Source: Anaerolineales bacterium (GTDB taxonomy: Bacteria; Chloroflexota; Anaerolineae; 4572-78; J111). From it: a stretch of 64,000 nt of DNA. The position numbers and the translations under genes were made by a program. Location of the stretch: assembly GCA_020634855.1 (NCBI GenBank), contig JACKAU010000008.1:124001-188000 (forward strand), written 5' to 3'. A model generated the notes under the pieces. It saw only the letters and a list, made by a program, of their open reading frames with translations, made no database searches and was not told the origin of the DNA. Of the stretch, positions 53,686-61,500 are shown piece after piece (position 1 is the first letter of the stretch; every line of letters begins with the position of its first letter).

Positions 53686-54690
53686 CAGCTTAGACGATAC
53701 CCCGCCAACCCAACGACCCCCTCGGCCGCTTAAACGATACCTCGCCAACGAAACGGATATGCTCAGCAGCTTGAGCGATACATCTCTAATCCAAAACGTG
53801 TTACACGGTCAGATAACTTATGATAATTAAAGCGTGTCTCATCATGGGTCATTGCGCAGCGTTAGCGGAGAAATCCCTCAGACAAAACAAGAACTAACAA
53901 GCGCGATGGGATAAAATTCACCCCCAAAATATAAATTTACCTACCGCTTGGACCGTCAATCAAAAGCTACAGGGATTTCTCCGCCTTCGGCTACGAAATG
54001 ACGCGCTTGGCGATGATCGATCAAAACTTTTTTGACAAGGTCGTATGCCCGGCCGCTTCGGCGATGCCCCGCCGACCAAGTCGATAGTCTGGGCAACTGA
54101 ATCGACCTTCCGCCAGCCAAAAACACCGTTTCGGTAACTTTTATGATATCCCGCTAGCCCGGAACATCGTTTCGGTAACTTTTTCGACCTTCCGCTAGCC
54201 CGGAACATCGTTTCGACAACTTTTACGACCTCCCGCTAGCCCGGAACATCGTTTCGGTAACTTTTGCGACGTTCCGCTAGCCCGGAACATCGATTCGGTA
54301 ACTTTTGCGATGTTCGGTTAGCCCGGAACATCGATTCGGTAACTTTTGCGATGTTCGGTTAGCCCGGAACATCGTTTCGGCAACTTTTACGACCTTCCGC
54401 TAGCCCGGAACATTGATTCGGTAACTTTTATGATGTTCGGCTAGCCCGGAACATCGATTCGGCAACTTTTATGACGTTCGGCTAGCCCAGAATATCGTTT
54501 TGGTAACTTTTATGATGTTCCGCTAACCCGGAGCATCATTTGGGCAACTTTTGCGATGCTCGGCCAACCAAAAACCTCATTTGGGCAGCTTTTGCGACGT
54601 TTGATTAACCGGAGATACCCATTCGGTAACTTGTGCGATGTTCAGCCAACCGGCCACATCCCGCCGGCAACTTTAACGATGCCGCCGTTA
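53686..54690. repeat. 41-bp hairpin minisatellite, split by an inserted repeat
   Basis: About 14 clear units run from 54129 to 54690 with TTCGGTAACTTTT at 41-base steps (54129, 54170, 54211 and so on). Two or three weaker units lie before 54129. Three related units lie at 53686-53808, with CGATAC at 53695, 53735 and 53776. Each unit contains a stem of the type CGATGTTCCG - CTAGCC - CGGAACATCG. The units are alike throughout, so there are no variable spacers. Confidence 0.88.
53848..54003. repeat. Dispersed inverted-repeat element, copy 3
   Basis: Left arm GGTCATTGCGCAGCGTTAGC with GGAGAAATCCCT, right arm AGGGATTTCTCCGCCTTCGG with CTACGAAATGAC. It lies inside the 41-bp repeat region, between its older and newer parts. 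Confidence 0.8.
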
Positions 54691-54989
54691 AGAAGAACGA
54701 AAATCAGGGCCGGCGGGAGACCCTTTTTTATGAAATGATGTCGAGTTGATGGCTCATATAAGGCATCGCCAGTTGATTGGCTTGAATGGGGAATGCAAAA
54801 GCGCTTAAACTAAGCGGGCTATAGAAAAATAGCCCATTTTTGATGGGGTTATTACTCAATGGAGTATGGTTGGTACTCGGCAGCCTCTGTTATACTATGA
54901 TTACTCATTAAAACAAATCTACTGTCAACCCTTGTATCGATGACGACGATGGGGTTAGATGACTTCATTCACAGGAGCGAAGAAAGCGC

Positions 54990-55265
54990 ATGATGACCGA
55001 CAAGCTAGCCCAAGCTATCGCCGTTTATACGGTGTTGGAACAAAAAATTTCAGAGGAAGATTTTAGAACCTTGGCGGATATCGTCAAAGATCAAGGGGGG
55101 CTGGGCGAACTCTATCAGGAAGTAAAAAGTCGCGCAGAAGCCTATCGGGCTGCCCGGGATAATTATACGCTTGACAGTAAACCCGATAAGGCCGAAGCGC
55201 AGCAGGAATGTCTGCTACAAGTAGAGCGCCAGTTAGCCATTATCGAATATTTGCAATTCGCTTAA
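54990..55265 (+). CDS. Small helical hypothetical protein (91 aa)
   Basis: The first plus-strand gene of the window. It opens with two Met codons; CAGGAG lies about 13 bases upstream. The product is charged and helical (L-A-Q-A-I-A-V-Y-T-V-L-E-Q-K-I-S-E-E-D-F, then K-S-R-A-E-A-Y-R-A-A-R-D-N-Y) and has no membrane segment. I recognise no family. It is 28 bp before the CNNM pair and may be co-transcribed with it. Confidence 0.6.
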   Translation: MMTDKLAQAIAVYTVLEQKISEEDFRTLADIVKDQGGLGELYQEVKSRAEAYRAARDNYTLDSKPDKAEAQQECLLQVERQLAIIEYLQFA

Positions 55266-55293
55266 TACTGCCTCATAATCCTTCATTATAACT

Positions 55294-56643
55294 ATGCCAT
55301 TTTGGATCACCATGACTGTGGCGGTCATCTTGATGATTGCCGCTAATGCTCTATACGTTGCCGCCGAATTTGCGACGGTCAGCGCTCGTAAATCGCGGCT
55401 CAACCAGATGGCGGTATCCGGTAATCGGTGGGCCAAGATGCTGCTGCCGGTGGTTGAAGACAAAGACGCGCTCGACCATTACGTGGCCGCCTGCCAGGTG
55501 GGGATTACGCTGTCGTCGCTGGTTTTGGGGGCCTATGGTCAAAATGTGATCGCGGTCGCCCTGGCCCCGCTCTTAGCCGAGTGGGGTTTTTTCGGTGATG
55601 TGGTCGCTTTTTCCGTGGCGACCACCCTCGTGCTGATCGTGTTGACCACGCTGCAAGTGATGTTGGGCGAACTCCTGCCCAAGTCGATTGCCCTCCAAAA
55701 CCCGGAACGGCTGGCGTTGTTGACCGTTGTTCCGCTGCGCTGGTCGCAACTGCTCTTTCGACCGCTCATTTGGCTGCTCAACGGCAGCGGCAACCTCATT
55801 TTAAAGGTGTTCAATATCGATTTTCACGAGGGCGAAGAGTCGGTTCACTCGCCGGAGGAGATCGAGCTGTTGGTGAGTGAAAGCCACGAAGGCGGCGTGC
55901 TCGATGTCCAGGAGCAGCAGCTTTTGCGCAACGCGCTTCATTTACGGCAGCTCATCGCCCGGCAGGTGATGATTCCCCGCACTCGATTGATTGCCGCGCC
56001 CATCAGCCGGCGGGTCGATGACCTGCTGCGCCTGGCGACCGACCACGGCAAGACCCGCATCCCCGTTTACGAAACCAATATTGATAATATTATCGGGTTT
56101 GTTCACATCAAGGATTTGTTTCGGCTGCATCTGGCGGGTGAACAGGACCCCCAAGCGGTGGTTCGACCCGTGGAGCAAATTCCGGAAACCCTGCCCATTC
56201 TTCAAGTTTGGGATCGGCTCAACCGCAAACACCAATACCTGGCCATCGTCTTTGATGAGTATGGCGGCACGGTCGGCGTGATCACCTTTGAAGATTTAAT
56301 CGAAGAGATTTTCGGCGAGGTTCAAGACGAATTCGATGTGGAAGCGCCGCTCATGACGGCGGATGACACCGGCCGGATTCATTTACGGGGCGAACTGCTG
56401 GTGGCCGATGTCAACGACTATCTCGACCTGAAACTGCCCGAAGATCGAGCCGACACGCTGGGCGGGCTGGTGTTTAATGCCGTGGGCCATCTGCCGGAGC
56501 CGGGCGATGAAGTGACGTTGGGCACGCCGGAGGTGAAGCTGCGGGTGGAGACGGTCGAGCATCACCAGGTCACCGAGGTGTCGCTGCTGCGGCCCGACGG
56601 CGACCTGCCCCACGTGGAAGAGTGGGAGGCGCGGCGTGCTTAA
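55294..56643 (+). CDS. CNNM/CorC-type hemolysin family protein (first of pair)
   Basis: A 449-residue protein. The CNNM membrane domain (about 1-200, four helices) has the family segments Y-V-A-A-E-F-A-T-V-S-A-R-K-S-R-L and A-C-Q-V-G-I-T-L-S-S-L. Two CBS units follow (V-M-I-P-R-T-R near 230; I-V-F-D-E-Y-G-G-T-V-G-V-I-T-F-E-D near 315), then a CorC/HlyC domain from about 345. Related proteins export Mg2+ or Co2+. The name hemolysin is historical. It overlaps the next gene by eight bases. Confidence 0.9.
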   Translation: MPFWITMTVAVILMIAANALYVAAEFATVSARKSRLNQMAVSGNRWAKMLLPVVEDKDALDHYVAACQVGITLSSLVLGAYGQNVIAVALAPLLAEWGFFGDVVAFSVATTLVLIVLTTLQVMLGELLPKSIALQNPERLALLTVVPLRWSQLLFRPLIWLLNGSGNLILKVFNIDFHEGEESVHSPEEIELLVSESHEGGVLDVQEQQLLRNALHLRQLIARQVMIPRTRLIAAPISRRVDDLLRLATDHGKTRIPVYETNIDNIIGFVHIKDLFRLHLAGEQDPQAVVRPVEQIPETLPILQVWDRLNRKHQYLAIVFDEYGGTVGVITFEDLIEEIFGEVQDEFDVEAPLMTADDTGRIHLRGELLVADVNDYLDLKLPEDRADTLGGLVFNAVGHLPEPGDEVTLGTPEVKLRVETVEHHQVTEVSLLRPDGDLPHVEEWEARRA

Positions 56644-58036
56644 ACTCTCGCTGCTGCTGGCCTCGTTGGTATCGCTGGCGGCGCTGGTCACCAATCCCGG
56701 CGACCTGCCCGGCCTGGGCTTTCTGATTTTGCCGACCCTGGTCATTATCGGGCTGATTATTGTCAACGGCCTGTTTGTGATGGCGGAATTCGCGTTGATT
56801 GGCGTTCGCCCCAGTCAGGTCGAGCACCTGGCCGACGAAGGGCACGGGATAGCCCGGCGGATGGCCACGATTTTACGCTCGCCGGAGAAACAAAACGAGT
56901 ACGTGGCGACGGCGCAGTTGGGCATCACCCTGGCCTCCATCGGCCTGGGCATGTATGGCGAACCGCAAATCTCCTATTTCATCGAGTCGTATCTGGCCTG
57001 GGGGCTGGGCCTTGAACTGCACGATACCCTGGTCAGGACGATTGGCTACCTGCTGGCGTTGGGGCTGCTGACCTATTTGCACATCGTCATCGGCGAGATG
57101 GTGCCCAAGTCGGTGGCCCTGGCCGCGCCGCGCCGCACCGTGTTGGCCGTGGCCGAACCGATGCGCCTGGCCGGCCTGGTTTTTAAGCTGCCGGTGCGGC
57201 TGCTGAACGGTTTTGGCAATCTCTTGCTCCGGTTATTGGGCCTATCGGCCGAAGATAACCAGGCCCGGCTGCACTCGGCCGAAGAGCTGCAATTCATCGT
57301 CACCGAAAGCGCCGAAGAGGGGGCGCTGACGGAGGACGAACGGGAAATCATCAATAACATCTTTGCCTTCACCAAGCGTGAAGTCCACCAGGCTATGTCG
57401 CCGCGCAATAGAATGGAAGCCATCCCGGTCGATATCCCCCTGCCGGAGCTGCTGACCCGCATGACGGAGAGCAAATACAGCCGCCTGCCGGTGTATCAAA
57501 GCAGCCCGGATAATATTATCGGCATCTTGCATCTCAAAGATGTGGTCCAGCACCAACTCGCGGCCAATGAGCCGTTCGAAATGCGGGAGATGCTGCGCCA
57601 CGTGCCGGTGGTGCCGGAAAATTATTCGGTGGAAAAGCTGTTCTTACTGTTCAAACAGCAGCGCACCCATATGGCCATTGTCCTCAATGAGTTTGGCGGG
57701 ACGGCCGGCCTGGTCACGCTGGAGGATTTGATCGAGGAGGTGGTCGGCGAAGTGCAAGATGAGTTCGATCAAGAGCGCCCGCCGCTGATCGAGGTTGAGC
57801 CGGGCATCTGGGAAGTGGACGGCCACTATCTCCTGGATGACCTGGCCGACCACGTCTACCTCAACCCCGCCCTTTTACCCCAGGTCGACACCGTCGGCGG
57901 GCTGATCATCACCCGCCTGGGCCGCCTACCCCGCGTCGAAGACCAGGCTGACTTCGGCGACAACCTCCGCCTGACCGTCCTGGAAATCGATGGTCGGGCC
58001 GTCGCCCGCGCTCGAATTGAGACGGGGCGGGAGTAG
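56636..58036 (+). CDS. CNNM/CorC-type hemolysin family protein (second of pair)
   Basis: A 466-residue protein starting with GTG inside the end of its neighbour, so the two are translationally coupled. It has the same order: CNNM domain (F-V-M-A-E-F-A-L-I-G-V-R-P-S-Q-V near 45, T-A-Q-L-G-I-T-L-A-S-I near 95), CBS pair (S-P-R-N-R-M-E near 255; I-V-L-N-E-F-G-G-T-A-G-L-V-T-L-E-D near 345) and CorC domain. It differs clearly from the first, so this is an old duplication; the two may form a heterodimer, which is inference. Confidence 0.9.
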   Translation: MLKLSLLLASLVSLAALVTNPGDLPGLGFLILPTLVIIGLIIVNGLFVMAEFALIGVRPSQVEHLADEGHGIARRMATILRSPEKQNEYVATAQLGITLASIGLGMYGEPQISYFIESYLAWGLGLELHDTLVRTIGYLLALGLLTYLHIVIGEMVPKSVALAAPRRTVLAVAEPMRLAGLVFKLPVRLLNGFGNLLLRLLGLSAEDNQARLHSAEELQFIVTESAEEGALTEDEREIINNIFAFTKREVHQAMSPRNRMEAIPVDIPLPELLTRMTESKYSRLPVYQSSPDNIIGILHLKDVVQHQLAANEPFEMREMLRHVPVVPENYSVEKLFLLFKQQRTHMAIVLNEFGGTAGLVTLEDLIEEVVGEVQDEFDQERPPLIEVEPGIWEVDGHYLLDDLADHVYLNPALLPQVDTVGGLIITRLGRLPRVEDQADFGDNLRLTVLEIDGRAVARARIETGRE

Positions 58037-58103
58037 GGGGAAGGTTAAAAGGTGATGGCTGGTTAGGAAGGGGAATTGAATAACGTCTTAACTTCGGAGG
58101 GGA

Positions 58104-58157
58104 GTAATTGGTAATTGGTAATTAGAGATTAAATAACCAATAACCAATTACCAATTA
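58104..58157. repeat. GTAATTGG/CCAATTAC inverted repeat
   Basis: GTAATTGGTAATTGGTAATT faces AACCAATTACCAATTAC. It follows the CNNM pair and could end that transcript. Confidence 0.65.
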
Positions 58158-58226
58158 CTTTAATCGAAGTAAGCAAGTGAATGAATTCAATCATTATCTG
58201 TTACAACTCAGGGCGCGATACTTTCG

Positions 58227-58277
58227 TAAAACGTGGAACGTGAAATCTGGCTGGCGTTTCACGTTTTGCGTTTTAAA
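58227..58277. repeat. AACGTGAAA/TTTCACGTT inverted repeat
   Basis: AAACGTGGAACGTGAAA faces TTTCACGTTTTGCGTTTT across a short loop. It lies within a doubtful open frame at 58177-58464 and argues against that frame being a gene. Confidence 0.6.
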
Positions 58278-58492
58278 GGGTGATGATATTTTAGGAAAAG
58301 AGTGTGGCGTTACTATTGATTCAGGGGTCGGTTTGTGGGATAATAGGTCTAGGGAAGTGTTGGAGAATAAAGCCAACGTCCCTATCATTTCCAATGAAAA
58401 CGCTGGTGTAATATCTAGAATTCTTTTCCAGATACTCAGCGTTGGGGCTATAAGGATTGATTAATGAACCATGAGAATGAAAAAATAATGAA

Positions 58493-59283
58493 ATGAAAAT
58501 GCCGGAAAGCAGTAAGGTAGCTAAAATTTCTCGCGGCGCGTTACAAGTAGTCGGTGGAGCGGTTCCATTTGCTGGTGGGGTTCTTTCTGCAATTGCCGGA
58601 GCATGGTCGGAAGGTGAACAAGAAAAGGTTAATCGTTTTTTGAATACTGGGTTCGTATGCTGCAAGATGAGTTCAAGGAAAAAGAGGATACAATAATTCA
58701 AATTATGGCTCGTCTTGATTTGCAAGATGAAGCTATATCCCAAAGATTGGAAAGCAAAGAATACCAATCCTTAGTGAAAAAGACGTTTCGAGAGTGGTCT
58801 GGTGCTGAAAGTGAAGAAAAGAGAGTTTATATAAGAAATATTCTCGCTAATGCAGCAGCGACCCAACTTTCTAGTGATGATGTCGTACGAATGTATATCG
58901 ATTGGATCAATCAATATTCCGAAATGCACTTTCAAGTTATTAGTGCAATTTATAATAGTGATGGCATTACTCGTGGTGCCATCTGGAAAAAAATAGGAAG
59001 AGTGCCTGTAAAAGAAAACTCAGCAGATGCTGACCTCTATAAACTATTATTTCGGGACTTAAGCACCGGTGGAGTAATTCGACAACATAGAGAAGTTGAT
59101 TATTATGGCAATTTCATTCGTAAACAAACAAAACAGCGACCCAAAGGAAGCGGCCCAAAACCTCCAGTATCCGCCTTCGATGAAGAGGAAGGGTACGAAC
59201 TTACAGAGCTAGGTAAACAGTTTGTTCATTACGCTATGTCGGATTTGCCTCTCAGAACTGAGTTTAGAAATGATTCGGAATAG
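58493..59283 (+). CDS. Unknown accessory protein, one frameshift
   Basis: Two overlapping frames join into one protein of about 263 residues if one T is restored near 58648-58651 (N-T-W-V-R-M-L-Q-D-E-F-K). The N-terminus has a glycine-rich hydrophobic helix (V-V-G-G-A-V-P-F-A-G-G-V-L-S-A-I-A-G-A). A charged helical part follows (R-E-W-S-G-A-E-S-E-E-K-R-V-Y-I-R-N-I-L), and the C-terminal half looks like a winged helix (D-G-I-T-R-G-A-I-W-K-K-I-G). I know similar proteins only as hypothetical. The base composition is more AT-rich than the neighbours, as expected of acquired DNA. Confidence 0.6.
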
Positions 59284-59386
59284 CCCTAACAAAGCCAATT
59301 GACGCGACCGCTCAAGCTGGCCTTTTTGGTGCAAGGCTTGGCTTCAAGTGGGGTTGTCTTGCGGCACGTTATTGGTGGCGTTAGCT
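59283..59386 (+). repeat. attC-like site 1
   Basis: A 104-bp imperfect inverted repeat that starts CCCTAACAAAG, has CCAATTGACGCG as inner left box, GCACGTTATTGG as inner right box and ends GCGTTAGC. It begins at the stop of the preceding gene. A homologous sequence is at 60336-60440. The layout and ends match integron attC sites. Confidence 0.5.
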
Positions 59387-59438
59387 TGGCAAAAAACCGC
59401 TGGCAGGCAAATAGCAAATGAAATCGAGGTGTGAGAAA

Positions 59439-59831
59439 ATGGAATTTGTTAAAACTTGGGAAGAAATTGAAAAAAATCTAATGACATTGGAAGGCTATCG
59501 AAATTCTGGCCACAAAGCTGAAGTTGATTTCTATTTACAAAGGATCGAAAAAGGTATATGCTTTGTCGCCTATGAACGTAATGGAAAGTTGATTTTTGGC
59601 CCAAGCCGCTTTGTTGGATATTTGAATAATAATATGACCACTCATTCAGCCAACGCAGACAAGGATGGACGAGAGACTAATCCAAGGATTAATGAAATAA
59701 TAGGCAATCCCCCAGAAGAAGATGAAGAGTTAGAGGAAGAGTACAAGACGTATTGTGAGAGTTTAGGCATTACGCCAAAGAACACCGGCCCGTTTGGAGT
59801 AAAGCGGAAATATTGGTACAGAAAAGGATAA
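59439..59831 (+). CDS. Hypothetical cassette-type protein (130 aa)
   Basis: Start taken at the ATG at 59439 (GAGGTG about 9 bases upstream); an in-frame ATG seven codons earlier is possible. It is a soluble protein with C-F-V-A-Y-E-R-N-G-K-L-I-F-G-P-S-R-F-V-G-Y near 45-65, D-G-R-E-T-N-P-R-I-N-E-I-I-G near 80 and K-R-K-Y-W-Y at the end. The G-P-S-R-F-V-G-Y and D-G-R-E-T-N segments remind me of N-terminal parts of some HNH-nuclease proteins, but I cannot place it. It is bounded on the left by attC-like site 1. Confidence 0.55.
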   Translation: MEFVKTWEEIEKNLMTLEGYRNSGHKAEVDFYLQRIEKGICFVAYERNGKLIFGPSRFVGYLNNNMTTHSANADKDGRETNPRINEIIGNPPEEDEELEEEYKTYCESLGITPKNTGPFGVKRKYWYRKG

Positions 59832-60502
59832 GGCTAATGTTATGGGAGAAATCCGGCACACCTTTGCGACCAGCATTTGCGGTGTAGTTCCCGCAATAAG
59901 TGGGCGCAAAGGTGTGCCGAGATGAAGATTGTTTTTAATAAAGAATGGGCATTGTGTATCGTTTCGGCTGTGGAGTCTTCGGGTTTGTAGCTGTCAGTTT
60001 CGCAATGTTGGGCAAAAAACAGCTTTGCCAAGGTAACTAGCTTTACCTCCACCAAGCCAAGCTAAGTCGCAGTCGACAGGGTGTCGCCACCCCCCGCCTC
60101 TTCTGCAAAACGGAGTGTGAAACTTTCGCTTCACTCCGGGCCTAAGTATTCGGGGCTTTGTTAATAGTACAGCCCAGATCGTTGCCAGAATGACTTAACA
60201 ACTGAACTTTTGGGGCAACTGGCTTTCACCACGTCAAGGACGTGCGCCATAAAGCCCTGACCTTTGTCAAAGAATAGTTCGCTCTTCTTTGCCGCCCATC
60301 CCCCGGTCTCGCCAGGTTGGTTTCGGACGAACGGATCGCACCAATACCAATTAACGCGAAAGACTAAGCTCGGTTTTTTACCGTAGGACTTGGTTTCTGT
60401 TGAGGTTGTCTTTCGGCGCGTTATTAACAGGGCGTTGGGCGGCAACGGCAAGTTCAAACAAGAAAAGCAGACCGCAGTAGGGTCTTATTATTTTGCTTGT
60501 CG
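59832..60502. other. 670-bp stretch between two accessory genes
   Basis: It holds a perfect 15-bp-arm inverted repeat (CGGCACACCTTTGCG at 59854-59868 and CGCAAAGGTGTGCCG at 59905-59919) and attC-like site 2. No gene is supported. Confidence 0.5.
60336..60440 (+). repeat. attC-like site 2
   Basis: Aligns with site 1: CCAATTAACGCG at 60347-60358, GAGGTTGTCTTTCGGCGCG then TTATTAACAGGGC, ending GTTGGGC (60434-60440), which fits the integron core GTTRRRY. The outermost left box is poorly conserved. Confidence 0.5.
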
Positions 60503-60525
60503 TAGCACGAGTTCCGTGCTATCAT
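60497..60525 (+). promoter_or_regulatory. higBA promoter and operator
   Basis: A sigma-70-like promoter, TTGTCG (60497-60502), 17-base spacer, TATCAT (60520-60525). A perfect inverted repeat TAGCACG-AGTTC-CGTGCTA (60503-60521) fills the spacer, the expected place for repression by the HigA antitoxin. The predicted transcription start falls at or next to the higB GTG. Confidence 0.6.
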
Positions 60526-60531
60526 GTCGCC

Positions 60532-60825
60532 GTGATCCGTTCATTCAAAACCCCTGGAACTGAAGATATTTTCAACGGTAAAAATACAAAAGCGGCTCGG
60601 CGTATCTGTCCTCAAAACTTATGGAAGATTGCCTCTCGCAAATTGGATCAGCTTGACTCGATCAACGCGCTGGAGGAATTACGGCTACCACCCGGCAATC
60701 GTCTTGAAGCCTTAAGCGGTGATCGAACAGGCCAGCATAGTATTCGGATCAATGACCAATATCGAATTTGTTTTGTCTGGGCGGAGACCGAACCCGATGA
60801 AGTTGACATTGTCGATTATCACTGA
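60532..60825 (+). CDS. higB: Type II toxin HigB (RelE/ParE superfamily)
   Basis: Start taken at the GTG at 60532 (V-I-R-S-F-K-T-P-G-T-E-D-I-F), the family's usual opening; the longer frame to 60493 runs through the promoter. The 97-residue product has the HigB-1/killer-suppressor features: G-K-N-T-K-A-A-R-R near 18-26, L-D-Q-L near 42, P-P-G-N-R-L-E-A-L near 56 and H-S-I-R-I-N-D-Q-Y-R-I-C-F near 71-83. It would cleave mRNA on the ribosome. No ribosome site is visible and the mRNA may be leaderless. Confidence 0.9.
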   Translation: MIRSFKTPGTEDIFNGKNTKAARRICPQNLWKIASRKLDQLDSINALEELRLPPGNRLEALSGDRTGQHSIRINDQYRICFVWAETEPDEVDIVDYH

Positions 60826-60855
60826 GCTAATATGGCATGAACGACGGAGGCCGTT

Positions 60856-61173
60856 ATGATAAGAGTCCCAACCGATAGAACCCCCACCCATCCCGGTGAG
60901 ATGCTAGTGGAAGAATTCTTAAAGCCAATGGGCTTAACTCAACGAGAATTGGCGGACGCGATTCACGTTCCGTATCAGCGGATCAACGAGATCGTTAACG
61001 GCAAGCGAGGGATGACCCCCAGTACAGCCTTGCGACTGGAGAAGTTTTTGGGAATGTCCGCCAGTTTTTGGCTAAATCTACAATTACGGTGGGATTTATA
61101 CTTTGCGCAACGCGCCGAAGAAGATGAGTTGGCCACGATTACGCCCTACCCCATGACAAACGCTCCAGGGTAA
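60856..61173 (+). CDS. higA: HigA antitoxin (XRE-type helix-turn-helix)
   Basis: A 105-residue antitoxin with GGAGG before its ATG, 30 bp after higB, in the reversed toxin-first order typical of higBA. The opening H-P-G-E-M-L-V-E-E-F-L-K-P-M-G-L-T is the HigA hallmark, followed by the helix-turn-helix (T-Q-R-E-L-A-D-A-I-H-V-P-Y-Q-R-I-N-E-I-V-N-G-K-R-G) and F-W-L-N-L-Q near 75. It neutralises HigB and represses the operator upstream of higB. Confidence 0.93.
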   Translation: MIRVPTDRTPTHPGEMLVEEFLKPMGLTQRELADAIHVPYQRINEIVNGKRGMTPSTALRLEKFLGMSASFWLNLQLRWDLYFAQRAEEDELATITPYPMTNAPG

Positions 61174-61183
61174 TGCAAAACAC

Positions 61184-61203
61184 CACCCAACAATTAATAG
61201 GCG
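61184..61203 (+). repeat. Possible left half of a third attC-like site
   Basis: CACCCAACAATTAATAGGCG: it contains ACCCAAC, which fits the integron core RYYYAAC, and resembles the complement of the right end of site 2. The right half is missing, cut off where the gene remnants begin. Confidence 0.3.
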
Positions 61204-61221
61204 AAGGGCATTGACTCGACT

Positions 61222-61336
61222 TCAAAGAATTCTTACAATTGCTCAATTTCCATCAAGTTGAATACTTGCTGATTGGGACTATAAGAAAGCCAGTGGTCGG
61301 TACAAGGATTCGAATGATTTAGAGAATCTTTCCTAA
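61222..61336 (+). pseudogene. Remnant of a nucleotidyltransferase gene
   Basis: The left part reads D-F-K-E-F-L-Q-L-L-N-F-H-Q-V-E-Y-L-L-I-G, the opening of a common small nucleotidyltransferase-like family. After a deletion the sequence continues in another frame with K-A-S-G-R-Y-K-D-S-N-D-L-E-N-L-S and a stop, the end of the same family. The catalytic middle is gone. Confidence 0.6.
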
Positions 61337-61349
61337 TGACCAAATCTCT

Positions 61350-61477
61350 ACCAAGAGTGGCTGCCTCACAGCGGTGAATCGCCCGGAGAGTTCCCCCTAT
61401 TCTTCCACTATGTCAATGTCGGACCGAACGTCCAAGACCACGAGATGACTACGGATGTGTATTTGCCGCTGAAGTAG
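61350..61477 (+). pseudogene. Remnant of a GyrI-like (AraC effector-binding) domain gene
   Basis: Reads L-Y-Q-E-W-L-P-H-S-G-E near the start and D-H-E-M-T-T-D-V-Y-L-P-L-K then a stop, which is the C-terminal end of a GyrI-like small-molecule-binding domain. No start and no N-terminal part are present. Confidence 0.6.
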
Positions 61478-61500
61478 GCCGGCGGTGACTATCAAGCAAA

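Larger units (their letters stand above)
53407..54989. other. 1.6-kb gene-free divergent region
   Basis: It lies between minus-strand coxB and the first plus-strand gene. It is filled by the 41-bp minisatellite, which is split by a copy of the dispersed inverted-repeat element. No frame has credible coding features. Confidence 0.7.

Noticed and set aside
53686..54690. CRISPR array
   Set aside because: Units are alike over their whole 41 bases, with no variable spacers, and no cas gene is in the window. The same applies to 22184-22580.
53407..54989. Replication origin at the strand switch
   Set aside because: No DnaA-box cluster (TTATCCACA-type) or dnaA/dnaN neighbour was found; the switch in gene direction alone is weak evidence.
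58177..58464. Plus-strand open frame of 95 codons
   Set aside because: Much of its length is the AACGTGAAA/TTTCACGTT inverted repeat; there is no ribosome site and no family match.
60161..60457. Minus-strand open frame of 98 codons
   Set aside because: Its start lies in attC-like site 2 and it runs against all neighbouring accessory genes; no domain or ribosome site supports it.
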